Below, piece after piece: positions 1 through 11,454 of a stretch of 64,000 bases of DNA (its first letter is position 1; each line of letters opens with the position of its first letter). Origin of the DNA: Dipylidium caninum (taxonomy: Eukaryota; Platyhelminthes; Cestoda; Cyclophyllidea; Dipylidiidae); assembly GCA_017562135.1 (NCBI GenBank), contig QEYB01001543.1:248001-312000 (forward strand), given 5' to 3'. The notes under the pieces were generated by a model. That model was not told the origin of the DNA. It did no database searches and saw only the letters and a program-made list of their open reading frames with translations. The translations under genes and the position numbers were made by a program.

Positions 1-584
1 ACTATTTGGGAGTAACACCATTTGTGGGATATAATCGCTGCGGGACATGTTTTCTGCTCTCTAATCTAAAACAGGGCGCGTATTTTTTGCAAATCAGTAA
101 GATTCTTCGAGTGTATTGGGCTCATGGGTCGAGGCCAACCACAGGAAAAACTTGCATTCAACTGTTTTGCTCTTTCTCCCAGACCAGTCGGTTTTGAGCA
201 AAAATAATTTTTGAACTTGAAACCATTTAGAAAGACAACGACTTGATTAAAACTGGGAGCCTTAATATAGAGAGTGAATATTCTATTTACTTTTATTAGG
301 AACTGCGAATTTCTTCGTTCTAGAATATAGAGTACTCAGCCATTTTTACTTGCCAGCGGTTTCCAAACATTTGTTCTGCCTCAGCACTAAAATTACTAAC
401 ATATGAGAAATATCTAAATACTTATATGCTTGAAATCAATTGCAGAATACGAAACCGCGAATGCTCAAACGGAAATATTGTCGAATACAATTCATGAACC
501 TAAATGTGATTGGTTATGGTGCTACAATTTCCTACACTAGCAGCCTGTGTAAATACTAGCAGTCGGGAACTTGAAGAAGGCTAA
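1..584. other. 5' flank of the DHHC gene, no gene seen
   Basis: AT-rich sequence with many stops on both strands. A 63-codon open frame near the left edge resembles no family I recognise and lacks convincing splice sites. The stretch probably holds the promoter and 5' UTR of the palmitoyltransferase gene that follows, but I see no clear TATA element. Confidence 0.4.
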
Positions 585-3500
585 ATGAAACAAAACCCGT
601 GTTTTCGATGTTTAACTCGCGTCTTTCGAGCAATACCGGTTATTTTTATAGTCCTTTTGACCTATGGTCCTATTATGCCTATGTTGTCGTGTTCTGCATA
701 CGTAGGTCTCCAATTTATCTATTTATTCTGTTAAGAGTATGTCTATGCAGTACTTGAGACTGGTAAACACTCTTAATTTGGATATAACCGGTTTAGTGCT
801 ATTCTTGATTTTCTACCACATCCTTTTTATACTGTTTCTGTGGACATTTTTGAAGGCAATATTTGCAAGGCCTCTACGGCCGCCGCCTGAGGTAAGTTAC
901 GTGTAGCTGATCACATTAAAATAAAGAATTCGGTATATTTTTACTGTGTTAACAGTCAAAATGCAATGGTGTAGACATATGCCTTTTGGCTGTACTACAC
1001 GTTACTCGTGCATTACCTTGCCATTATTTTAGGTAATATTGATTTCACAAAAATGCGGAGCACATAGTCCTATAATTTCTTTATTTTAATCAGTTTCAGT
1101 ATATTAGTCAAGTGTGAGGGATCAACCTATGCATCTTTTCCTTTTTTCTGTAATAGAATCTAAATGTTAACCCCATCTTCCTTTTCAGTTTCATCTATCA
1201 TCCCACGAATGGGAACAAATAAACAATGCTAATGGAGAAATAGAAAGAAACTTGATTTTAGAATCAATAATTGCAGAGCGAAGGCTTCCGATAGAGACTA
1301 CTAATGATGTCGGAATGATACGTGTGTGTCCTGCATGTAGCCTTATAAAACCGGATCGCTGTCACCACTGTTCAACCTGCGAATGGTAATCGTCATGCTT
1401 AGGATAATTTTTGTTAGTTGATTGGCGTTCTCGCAAACAGATATTTCTCATCATTTGTAGTTGTCTTCTGAAAATGGATCATCATTGCCCCTGGTAAGTT
1501 CTACTTCTGTAGTCTTCTCACTTATTTCAATATACCAAAATCAGTCTTTTGCTGTGTATTGGCTGTGACTCATTTACACTTTGTCGAAATGTTAACATTG
1601 CGTACTAAATTAACGCCGTATACGCACCTTACATATGTGGTAATTGTTACCCAAATTTTTGTCAAAAGTGAGGGGATCTCTACAGTTGTCTGATGTATTT
1701 TATTTTCATTAAAATCTTTCTTTGGAGGTTTCACCATGAAATTCAATTTTTGTACATATATGAAATATTACTGCTGCAAGAAAGTGAATTCTTCTATGTT
1801 CCAACTTCATTACTCAGTCGCCTTTTAGTGGTGTGGTAGCAACTTCATCTTTATGATGCTTCTTAAGTTGCTCTAAAACCATGACTAGTTTTTGGCGTTG
1901 TCTTTTCATTGCCGCTTTTTGTCTGACGTCGCACAAAACCATCTTGAGTGTCAGAAAGTTAATTATCGTTTGTCTAGGATTCTTGGTGCATTTCTAATAC
2001 TTTTACTAGCGTGTCTTCAAGGCGGAAATGCATTTGGCTCCATACTTTGAAATATGAAACCACAGGGGTGAACGATAATTTATTACAATTACAACTTAAT
2101 TTTCGTGTGTTTCATTTACTCTTTCGAATTGGCAGCTTCTTAACATAAAGCAACATTGGTGGAGTTATTTTTTGTTCTATTTGTAGGATTGACAACTGTG
2201 CCGGTTACCACAATTACAAATATTTTGTGATATTCCTATTTTGGGGGTCTCTGTATTGCTTCTATATCGTCTGCACCACCGTGATCTACTTTGTAGATTT
2301 TTGGGAGGTATGTTTCTTTTTGTCATGATGTTTCCTGTACCTTTGTTAATATAAAACTCTGACATCAATTAACGAAATAACCAAAATTGTAAAGAGGGAA
2401 GGGTTTCACACTACGGCTCTTGATGCTATCAAAGATGCTTTCTTTTTTCAGAATAAAGCGCGAACCTCTAGATTCTATATAATTTGTTACGGAGATGTTT
2501 GGATGGCACCTATTTTTCCCAATAACATATTTGTATACATGTATATATATTTTACATGCCTCCCATTTTTACCACCCTATTATCGTCTATATTTACCTCG
2601 TATCCATTATTTTACTACCTTACTGTTAAATTTAACTTTGTAAACAAACGTGTATATCTCACCATTTACTCGAATTCAACATTTGAACATCATTAAATTT
2701 CCATCCATTATCCATGGCCTTTGTTTGCGTTTCCGCGAACGAAAACTAAATCACAAATAATTGCACAAATTGCTAAAGCTGTTTTCTGGAGCACTTTTCT
2801 CATTTAATTTAGTTTTTTTTGAGTCGTGCGGAACTTGTCTACATGAGAGAAGTACGCAATTCTACTACTGCAATCAAAATTATCTCAAAGCGAAAATTCC
2901 CTTATTAAATCTCCAGTCATGTTGCTAAGTAACTTAATATCCAAGTGGATGTGAAGATTAAATTTATAGGGCTTTTGTTTTTTCATGCTTTTTGAGATCA
3001 AATTATTGGTTTTTCTGTCAATTCTTTCCTGTCATAGTAAGAGGAATTGCGCAATGCGCTCACCACCACGTGATTTCTCTGCGCTATCTTCGCGTTTGCC
3101 CACGGTTTTATACCCAATAACTTGAAAATTACCCTATCTGATTATCATTTATTTCAATTTTGCCTTTATTGTTATGACTACAAGTTAACCATATTTTTTA
3201 TTTGTTATTTCCCCTCTTCGGTATTCTGTTAATACTCTGTCCATGATATGGTTATGAGGAAATTTCCATGTCGTCGAGTTTTACGGCTTGTAGTGACATA
3301 ACAGTAACTATCTTTATCGCCATATCAACAACCTTTACAATTTGAATCAAGGGCACTAATTACCAGCCCCTATACTTCATTCACCTCCAATTTTCTCTAT
3401 TACCTTGGACGTTAAAAATGTGACCCCTAATCACATCCTTTTTCCTTTCGCTGGAATCCAGAACCTTCGGACTATGCCACCAGCACGCTACAATTTTCTC

Positions 3501-5858
3501 TTCTTATTCTTCATCGCCATTATGTTTGGATTTGCGCAGGCGATACTTCTATTCTATCACGTGTATCTTCTGTCCCACAATCGAACAACACTTGGTAAGT
3601 ATACCAAACTTGAAGGGATACTAATTTGCGTCCAAGCTTTTCATACCGAATTTTTAGGCTCAAAATTTTGCTGCTTTTATTTGGTTTATCATGAATAGGC
3701 GTTTTGACGGTTGGTTACCATTACTGGTACTTACATGTTTTATATTCAACATCGGCAACTCAAATTGGTATTTCTCTGAGTTTACCAAGGATCAGTGAAA
3801 AATACGTTCGGAAGTGTTTCGTAAAAGCAAGATTGTAAAGTTCAAGAAAGCTGCTGATTCCGAGACTTCGACGATACCATAATTAGACTACGAAAATACG
3901 ACACGGAAAGCGAAGACTGAAGGAAATGCTTAAAGTAATGCTGTACATCCTCCTGACAAATATCGTATTCGAAGTTTTACGTGGAAACTAAGTAGTTACG
4001 AAGTAAAAAAATGGATTTTAAACTATTTTTATTGCGCAGGCCGAGCTGTGCTAGGAATTAGACGTGATTAGTCACAACCAAGATGGCACATTGTTCTGCT
4101 TATAATTGCTGCAATCTTATTTCGTTATGAATCGTCTCATCAATAAAATTTGGATTTCCGTGATAACATTCCATCTATATTCTTACGTCTGTGATATTCA
4201 GGATCGTTCATGTAACCAAATGTGGGCCCTTGATTTTTCGATTAGGTCCGATTTCCGCTGCCAGCTATATAAATGTCGTGGAATGGGTGGCGGATCGTAG
4301 ATGCGTGAAACATTACGTAACATCATTTTACGGAGAATTTATGTCTGTTTATTTCAGTTTGTGGCACCAAAATCGTATTATCGATTGTGACATTCTACCT
4401 GAACTGATCTGATCTTGATTTATATTTGATCGGTTGCGTTTTAAGTTAAAGTATATCACCACCGGAATTACTGATAAGTCGGAAGAATTCGTCAAATGCA
4501 TTGGCTATTTCCTCCTAGTGTTCGGAGAACGTCGGAAGTTTCGTAATTGCGTGGTTTTATGAAAAGCTACTCATCCATTTAAAGGATGTTTACTAGCAGT
4601 GTTTACCACTCATAAATACTTTAAAGTGAATCAGCTCCGATTGTTAGTCAGCCAATTGTCAGGTAATTGGTTGTCAGATTTAACAAAATGCAATAGTAAC
4701 TGTCATGACTACCCCTCTCATTTCCATCCTCGTCTGTGTCGACGATTATAACCTCGTAGCGAAGGGTTGTGGGTGTCCCAGGATGTGGGCGTGTTTTACG
4801 AGACTTACTCGATTAAATCGTTGGCGGAAGAAATTGCTGAGGAGTACCCGCGAAGTTTTTTTTCTCTCTCCCATAGCATGGAACACCCCAAAACCAAATT
4901 CTACAATTGCTTACCCCCGCAAGATTTGATGCGTACGGATGACGATGACAATATTTCCTATGGAGATTAGTTAATTTAAAATCAACAATCAATAGATGTC
5001 GAAATAAGACAATTTCAAGTGTAGCTGGTTCCACAAGTAAAGCATCATTACGACGATCCTTAAAGGAAATTTTACAATCGCGCTATATACGACTAGGTAG
5101 ATTAATTTGGTCTTTTCATACTCTTAAAATAGACATCAAACACTGAGCACATCCTGAGGTGGATTTTCGCTTTTCTTTTTCAAATGATGCGCCTTCTTTT
5201 TACCGAAATTGCCCAATCAATCCATTTCGTTTACTCGATAAATATTTCCAGGGTTGCGAGTGGTTGTCTCGTTTGGCCTCTTGGGGCGTAAGATACGTCA
5301 GACTGCGCAACCCTTCTCCCCTACACCTTATCATCATGGAACTATGCACTTATTTGGTCTTCTTCTTTTTTATAGAGGGTTTCCGCTCCCCGACCTTCCG
5401 TGGAACCGGAGTAGACAAACGCGGATATGACCTCGGGTGGCGTCAAAATTGGAAGGAGGTGTTTGGCGATAACTGTGGCCTCGCATTGTTACCCGTATTT
5501 ACAAGGTTCTCCATTTCTCTTTGAAAGCTTCAAGCTTAACAATCGCGTCATTTGGACATAGTAAATGTCACAATGAGATTCGCAGTACCCCGAGAGTTGA
5601 TTCCCAAACCGTTTGACTCAAATCACGTCGGGTATTTTCACTCGCTCTGCTGTTAACCCCATGTAGACCTTGCTCCTAAGCACAAATACCGTCTGGGCTT
5701 CGGGAGTAATTATGCGTACTGACTAAAATAACGCATTGCAGCCTTTTTCCTGACTAAGGCACTTAAATCTAACGTTCATTCTTCTCCTTAGCCGCGGCAA
5801 CGGCTACCAGTGGCAGCGTCGAGGGCACAAGGGCTTCTCATATCAGTCTCTCGAGTGA
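585..5858 (+). CDS. DHHC palmitoyltransferase (ZDHHC2/15/20-like), 8 exons
   Basis: Protein S-acyltransferase that transfers palmitate to cysteines of membrane proteins; family members sit in Golgi, endosome or plasma membrane. Exons: 585-701, 751-891, 1189-1385, 1461-1493, 2187-2307, 3462-3594, 5376-5505, 5792-5858; all introns are GT..AG, phases agree, and the product is about 312 aa. Exon 3 encodes the start of the zinc-binding cysteine-rich domain (VCPACSLIKPDRCHHC). The 33-nt exon 4 encodes KMDHHCP with the catalytic DHHC, and exon 5 continues with the conserved NCAGYHNYKYF stretch and a membrane helix. Exon 6 encodes another hydrophobic helix and exon 7 the conserved VFGDN region. Oddity: in exon 1 the family motif WSYYAY (around 665-682) lies in a different frame from the spliced ORF, so exon 1 may carry compensating indels or sequencing errors. 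The start ATG is the first that fits phase 0 of exon 2. The C-terminal tail is short compared with human ZDHHC2. Confidence 0.88.
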
Positions 5859-5954
5859 CTGAAGAGATACAACATTCGACAAAATATCTTACTTTACCTA
5901 CCTAACCCACTATTTACACTTTTGCCGATAATGTTTTACGCCTATTGCTTATTA

Positions 5955-5960
5955 AATAAA
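5955..5960 (+). terminator. poly(A) signal AATAAA of the DHHC gene
   Basis: AATAAA lies about 100 nt after the inferred TGA of the palmitoyltransferase, between two convergent genes. The motif is seen directly; its use is inferred. Confidence 0.5.
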
Positions 5961-6096
5961 TGCGTTCTGGTAACTCATAGACCGTTAAATGTATGGAGAC
6001 GGTTCTAACTGATATCATTCGATGTCGATGAAAACCCATTTTTATGAATAACAAGACAAACTAAATGAGGCTGAAAGTGAGACGTATCTGATGATG

Positions 6097-6663
6097 CTAA
6101 TTTGAAGCGTGGGGAGGGTCTTCGTGCCAAAATCTCTTCTGTAACGCGTAATATAGATAACCGTACGCTCTCTCAGAATGTGATCGCGGGTCACGGTGTT
6201 CTCTTCGATGCCATCCGTGAATGGCGGCTAGGTTATTTAAATGGCGATTGTGAAGCCGTCGGACACGACGCCAATAATAGTAAGAATCGGGATCAATGTC
6301 GGATAATCTGGGTGGTCTTCTCGAAACTCTCATTGACCACAGCCAGTCAGGATATTCGCTAAAGAATAGAAAATGATAGCAAAATACCTGTCTGCCTTAA
6401 GAGGAACGGGATGTTCGTCGATGCGATAGTTAATGCAACAGAAATTCACCAGCTTCTCAACGTCAGTCTCCACAGGAATCTCTCTTGTCTTAGTTACTGC
6501 TGCAACGCCCTTTACAGCTGGAAAATATATTATCATGTGATTGACTACCTTTCTTCACTGCAAGGCCTCGCTTAGCTATTGCGATCAACCCTCCGGACAT
6601 ATAGGGAGGCAGCGCACGAAACATGAACAGAGCATCAACCAATTGTGATGGCACATTTGACAT
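6097..6663 (-). CDS. MRPL54: mitochondrial ribosomal protein mL54
   Basis: Component of the large mitoribosomal subunit, acting in the mitochondrial matrix. Three exons on the minus strand: 6663-6549, 6517-6388, 6358-6097, giving about 168 aa (human about 138). The N-terminus is hydrophobic and basic (LFMFRALPPY, then IAIAKRGLAVKK), as expected for a matrix-targeting peptide. Exon 2 encodes HPVPLKAD, and exon 3 the family signature EYPDWLW followed by DPDSYYYWRRVRR, matching the PEWLF and DPESREYWRRLRK segments of animal mL54. The C-terminus extends beyond the usual end. Both introns are extremely short (31 and 29 nt), yet GT..AG and phase fit exactly. The gene converges on the DHHC gene and diverges from the CNPase-like gene. 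The start is the first ATG that gives the targeting peptide in frame. Confidence 0.85.
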
Positions 6664-7662
6664 TCGGCATCGGAGCAGTTAGAACATATTTAGTGATATA
6701 CTGTTATGTAGGAAATATAGCTGTATGCACGAACATTGTAACATTAATAATTTCATAAGATTTAATTTCAATATTTACGAAGCTATTTAGTTACAAGCTT
6801 TATGAATGTAGCAAGATATTACCAGAAAACATAAATAGCGCACCGTTAATGCGTCCAAAACTGACACACCACTTGACTACGCATTTTCCATGGTCGCAGG
6901 TCAATATTTATGATCTAACTTTAAGCATTTGCTTGGCCTTCAGGCAATCGCCACAGAATAGATAGAGTCTTAAGCGTTCCACCTTCTAACATATTATTAG
7001 ATAACTTGGAAGGATATATTGGTTGTTAGTAGCAGGTGCCTTTAGTCTTGACCGAACAAGGCTGATATTTACCCTGATAATCCATTTCTCACCAAAAATC
7101 AAACGTGTTTGCTTTTTGGTATAAGTAAAATACACCAAGTATTTGACATTGCAACCAGCACAAGCCATATACATCACTTGCGCACACTAAGAGATGATAT
7201 TGTTTTACTGTGCGGGTCAATGAGCGCGGCTTTGAAGTCACACTCGCACAGAGTTGCCTTCTGCTCGCTCGCGTCGGCGCGAGGTAACCAAGAATTCGGG
7301 CCTTTGGGTTATAGTCTTAAAATTTAGGCGAAAATTTGTTCTGGTGGTAACCCAACACAAACTGAATTAATTTGTCGATATTTGTTCTACCACAAATTTA
7401 TCGACGCGAAGATTTTGCCTCGCTCTGGTATTAGTCATCTCTTCTTCCCACTCGACTTACGTTACATAATACGAGGCGATCTTTATCATATTGGCATTAA
7501 AAGTAGGGTCTTTTTTCAGGTGTATGGTACATGATATCTACCTTTAGGCTGTTTACGGTCGATTGTTTGTTTGTATTTTCAACTGTCAATAATTTATTCT
7601 GATGACAACCCAAATTTGTTGTATCTATAATTTAACTGCATTAATTCTCAAATCAAACAAAA
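6664..7662. other. divergent intergenic interval between MRPL54 and the CNPase-like gene
   Basis: About 1 kb separating two genes transcribed away from each other, so it should hold both promoters. Short open frames here (for example 6986-7177 minus, 7109-7327 plus) match nothing I recognise. No TATA box or repeat stands out. Confidence 0.4.
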
Positions 7663-9229
7663 ATGGGTCAAGCATGTATGAAGTCCTGTCTCCAAAATCA
7701 TACATTCAAACCGTTACGTTTATTTAAGCCTCGTCAGGCACCATTCCATCGGTTATACGATGAAGATGAACTTCAATTACAATTTTACCCCAGTGATTAT
7801 CCTTTCCTCTTTGATCAAGAAATTGGGAGGTGGCTTGTCTTCACCAAATTCATGATCATCCTAAGAGGCCCACCGGGTTCCGGCAAATCAACTCTTGCTA
7901 ATTTTATAAAAAGTCGTTTTCCTACTACGCAAGTGGGTTCCTTTTTTACTATTATTTTTTAGATCTGCTCAACTGATGAATATCGATGTACTAATGAAAG
8001 CAATTTTGAAGCACTTCGCTTCGATTTTGAACACATGGAAGAAGCTAATCGCAAATGTGAACATTTCGCGAAGTTGTACGCTAGCCGAGGAATAAGCCCT
8101 CTCGTAATTGACAACACTAATATGCGGTGTTATGAATGTCGCCCGTACACGGATATAGCTCGGCTTTTTGACTATAATGTAATATTTGTAACACCAAAGA
8201 CACCCTGGAGATTTGACGTTAAGTCTCTAGCTGAAAAAAATGTGCATTGCCTGTCTGCAGATATGATCAGTCCAATGTTAGCCCATTTCGAACCCGTTGT
8301 TAAACCCCTTTATTATGGGTGGTGTTTTGCCGGATCGCCAAGTTGTAACGTTAAATCAGAGATTGCGGAGGAAATATCAATTGATACTTTTCCATCCATG
8401 ATAACAAGTGGAATGATGCAGCATTTTTACGACACATTTCTTTCTGTGCTGGACATAGCTCGTGTTCGCGACCGATTTGCTTCTGCCTGGGGACGTGATT
8501 TAAGTAAGAAAGCGTTTTGGAGATTTATCGCTGATTTCTTAATACTTCCTTTTTTGATTTTTATTTTGTGACTGTGTTTAGACAGAAGCCATTTAATTGA
8601 CCACTGGTCATCTGCGATTCACCCGTCTTTCGGGTGTAAGACTGAATCCGTTCGGACTAATCGACCGCATTGTACTGCTTTTTTCTCCCAATTCGGCCAA
8701 GCTGATGGAGCCGTTGAGTATGAAGGGCGAAAGTCTGTTTCTAAAGCCTTACTGGGAGTTATTCATGACCTTTATATAGAAGGTCTTTTCGTCACCAACC
8801 GCACAGTCGGCCTCCGTGTAGGACTCAAGGATTCGAATACTTTATCTCTCTGGGGTGGCCTCGATAATGAGTCAGTGGATAGAGGTAGAGTGAAATGAAT
8901 CACTTATCTGCTTCCATATGGAACGTTAATTTTTCGGTTTTCTCGTTATATCAGTGCCTCACCTACCCCGACCACCAGGAAGTCGAGCCCATGTGACCTT
9001 GGCCTTGGCGACTGGCGTTTCTGCGGTTGAGACGGGATTCGATGTCCTACGTATTATCGATGCTGAGAGAGTCAATCGTCCGGATTTGGCCAGAATTGAT
9101 ATGCCCTACGGTGTTTTACGAGAGATTCTTGTCCCTGTGTCCACTGATCTACAGATTCCAGATCACATCTTTTACTACCAGTACTGTCCGCCTAAAATTG
9201 CGCGTCTTATGTATGCTGCATTTTATTAG
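7663..9229 (+). CDS. CNP: CNPase-like 2',3'-cyclic-nucleotide 3'-phosphodiesterase with P-loop kinase domain
   Basis: Homologue of vertebrate CNPase, which hydrolyses 2',3'-cyclic nucleotides to 2'-nucleotides and joins an N-terminal P-loop kinase-like domain to a 2H phosphodiesterase domain. Exons 7663-7932, 7963-8503, 8582-8884, 8955-9229; phases agree and the product is about 462 aa. Seen: Walker A GPPGSGKST near residue 70, then CNPase-type VTPKTPWRFD and LAEKN...LSAD segments, and PLYYGW. The phosphodiesterase domain has both HxT motifs, HCT (exon 3) and HVT (exon 4, within GSRAHVTLA), so it looks catalytically complete. The N-terminus MGQACMKSC has Gly2 and Cys5/Cys9, suited to myristoylation plus palmitoylation, although Met at position 6 is not ideal. 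The C-terminus (MYAAFY) lacks the prenylated CaaX box of mammalian CNPase. Intron 1 is only 30 nt and, if retained, ends translation. ATG context is AAAATGG. Confidence 0.88.
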
Positions 9230-9627
9230 GCACTTCTTTTCTTCTACTCTGTGGTTTCAACTCGGCGACTGTTTATTGATTTTACTTTGGATATGTCATT
9301 ATTTAAGTACTAAACGCATCTGAAACTTGGTTTTGTTTGAGTTTTGAAGTAATATTGTCTTTGGTCTGTGCTAGCCTGATGGTGAGTGGAGCGTGTTGGC
9401 GGAGTTATGAACGAAGGTTCTAGGTTAGTATTATACTGGTTGTGAGTTGGATGACAACTAACAAATATTTTGATGTTTCCATGTCTGGAAGACAGTTTTG
9501 TTCCGGATACTTGTCGGTCGCTGTATTTCTAAGCGTGGTTTCACTCATAGTTGAGCTCATCATAATCATAAAGTAACTGATGAAATTAGTCGGTCGGTAG
9601 TACTTGCGACATCATTGATTAAGAGGG

Positions 9628-9633
9628 AATAAA
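9628..9633 (+). terminator. possible poly(A) signal of the CNPase-like gene
   Basis: AATAAA about 400 nt after the TAG stop of the CNPase-like gene. It is the first canonical hexamer I see downstream; a variant closer to the stop could be used instead. Confidence 0.3.
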
Positions 9634-11454
9634 GACCCCATATTTGAAGCCCACAACTCGATCGCCTACGCGTCTTATTCTGCACTTTAAGTGAATGTGG
9701 GTAGTGCACTGACAACCTTGGGTGGGTGATTTTAGCGAGCATTACCTCCCATGGATGACTAATCACGTTAGTGGATCACTGCAATACTATACTTGACATC
9801 GCACAACGCTATCCTTTGTATGGTATGTAGAGCTCAGAAAGTTTTGTTACCTGAAAAGAGGGGGCGGATTCTACGATAGAGATCTATTAATGTCAAAAAA
9901 GGATTAAAAGAGTGTACATAATTAAAGAGCGACCCAGAGTAAGGTACGCAATCTGCTAATTTTGTTTACGAAGTAGCTTAATGAGCATCTAGTGTGAGTC
10001 ACTATAATAGCAAGGTAAATCATATGACTTATGCAAACAAAACTCGGTGATTTATATGAAAGCAATATTGATCTCATCACCAGTTGTGCGTCTTTAAATA
10101 GCCTATTCCCATGCCGTTGTGACATTTACAAACAAAATCGCTTGCTTAGATACTGTTAATAGAACAGGGAAATATTATCAGGCAACGAAACAAGATCCGC
10201 AGCCATGTGCGAGAAGTTGCTCACGGCCAAAATTCTTGTGATAATGCCAAAGTGGTGCGCTCTCAAATGAGTCAGATTATGTGACTTATAAGGTAACTGC
10301 CGAATAAACGAAAGTCGCATTGTTACGACATTGCGGGTTCAAAATGTTTGTCAATTTGTATGACAGGCGCATTAAATGATCTTTAATCTCAAATCATTAA
10401 CGCGAATAGCCTGCGTGAATTCATAATCATTTCCATTATCTGGATTAGGAGGATATTTCCAAATGTTAGGATACAGATAACCCCCAAAGTTAGAGATTAT
10501 GAGTAGTTTTACATGCAAACAATGAAGGCAGAAGGGAAAAGGCAAAGCTCCTTGAAGGAACAAATAAACAAGGTCCACTCATCTTCCATAGGTCATAATA
10601 AGTATGACGTAATCTGGAACTGCAAGTTTAAGATATAACAAACCCCCATATTTTCTGGCGTATTGAAGTAATCGCTCAATTACTGCGACTTTATTTAAGC
10701 ATTGAGTAACGAAGATAATTAGTTAGTCCCGAGATCGATGTGTTCCTGAAAAGTGAATATTCCAGTTTAAAGGAATAACAAAACATTTCAAAACATTCAA
10801 AAATGTGCCATTCCTGAAGTGTGGCATGACTAGTCGTCATTCCGCAGAATGGATACGGGTCACCTTGGCATAATTTGCGCTGAAAATACAAATAACATAA
10901 CGGAGGATTTTTTTAGGGATAAGTGTTAGTTATTCGCCGCCACACAAAATTATGCCTGAACCTTTTGGTGGGTCCATTCGATGCCTGTACGTGACTTGCA
11001 CGGGGTTACCTATGTGTTCTTATGTTTAAAATAATTGAACATACATTAGTTAATTGCGAATTTTTGCATAACAAACAATAAAATCTTTATTTAAGGCACA
11101 TAAAAAGTATGTTCATTAACGGGGATTATAGCCTTGAGAAGAATGACCCCTGTCTCAATGCTTCTCGCACAGCCTGAGTTAGTTGGCCTTGTGGTTCGAC
11201 CTCTCAAAGGTACATTTCAAGCGGCTAACGTCAAGTATGACTATTTTCTTTTTGACTTTATGTCGACTCTGTTTCATTTCTGTGGCATGATAAGAATGCA
11301 GGCAATTACTTTCATAGATAAAACCTTCTCACTGAACAAACTGTGATCATTCTCCTTCCATTTTTCTAACTTTGACATGTCATGACTAAGTGGACCCTTC
11401 CTTATTAGTATATCGTAGGGTGTTTATTGGTGTTAATATATTCATTATAGAATA
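9634..11454. other. intergenic stretch between CNPase-like gene and VPS39
   Basis: About 1.8 kb without a gene I can name. The minus strand between 10372 and 10891 holds several open frames that read more protein-like than the surroundings, preceded by pyrimidine-rich acceptor-like sites; one is listed separately. The 3' end should contain the VPS39 promoter, but no clear element is seen. Confidence 0.35.
10579..10715 (-). other. possible exon or exon remnant, unknown or cytochrome P450-like
   Basis: A minus-strand open frame of about 45 codons reads ERLLQYARKYGGLLYLKL then AVPDYVILI before a TGA. The pattern (basic helix, KYG, strand, strand) loosely resembles the region before the first beta-sheet of cytochrome P450s, but I cannot confirm this and see no P450 haem-binding motif nearby. 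Neighbouring minus frames (10372-10578 and 10691-10891) could be linked exons or chance. Confidence 0.15.
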
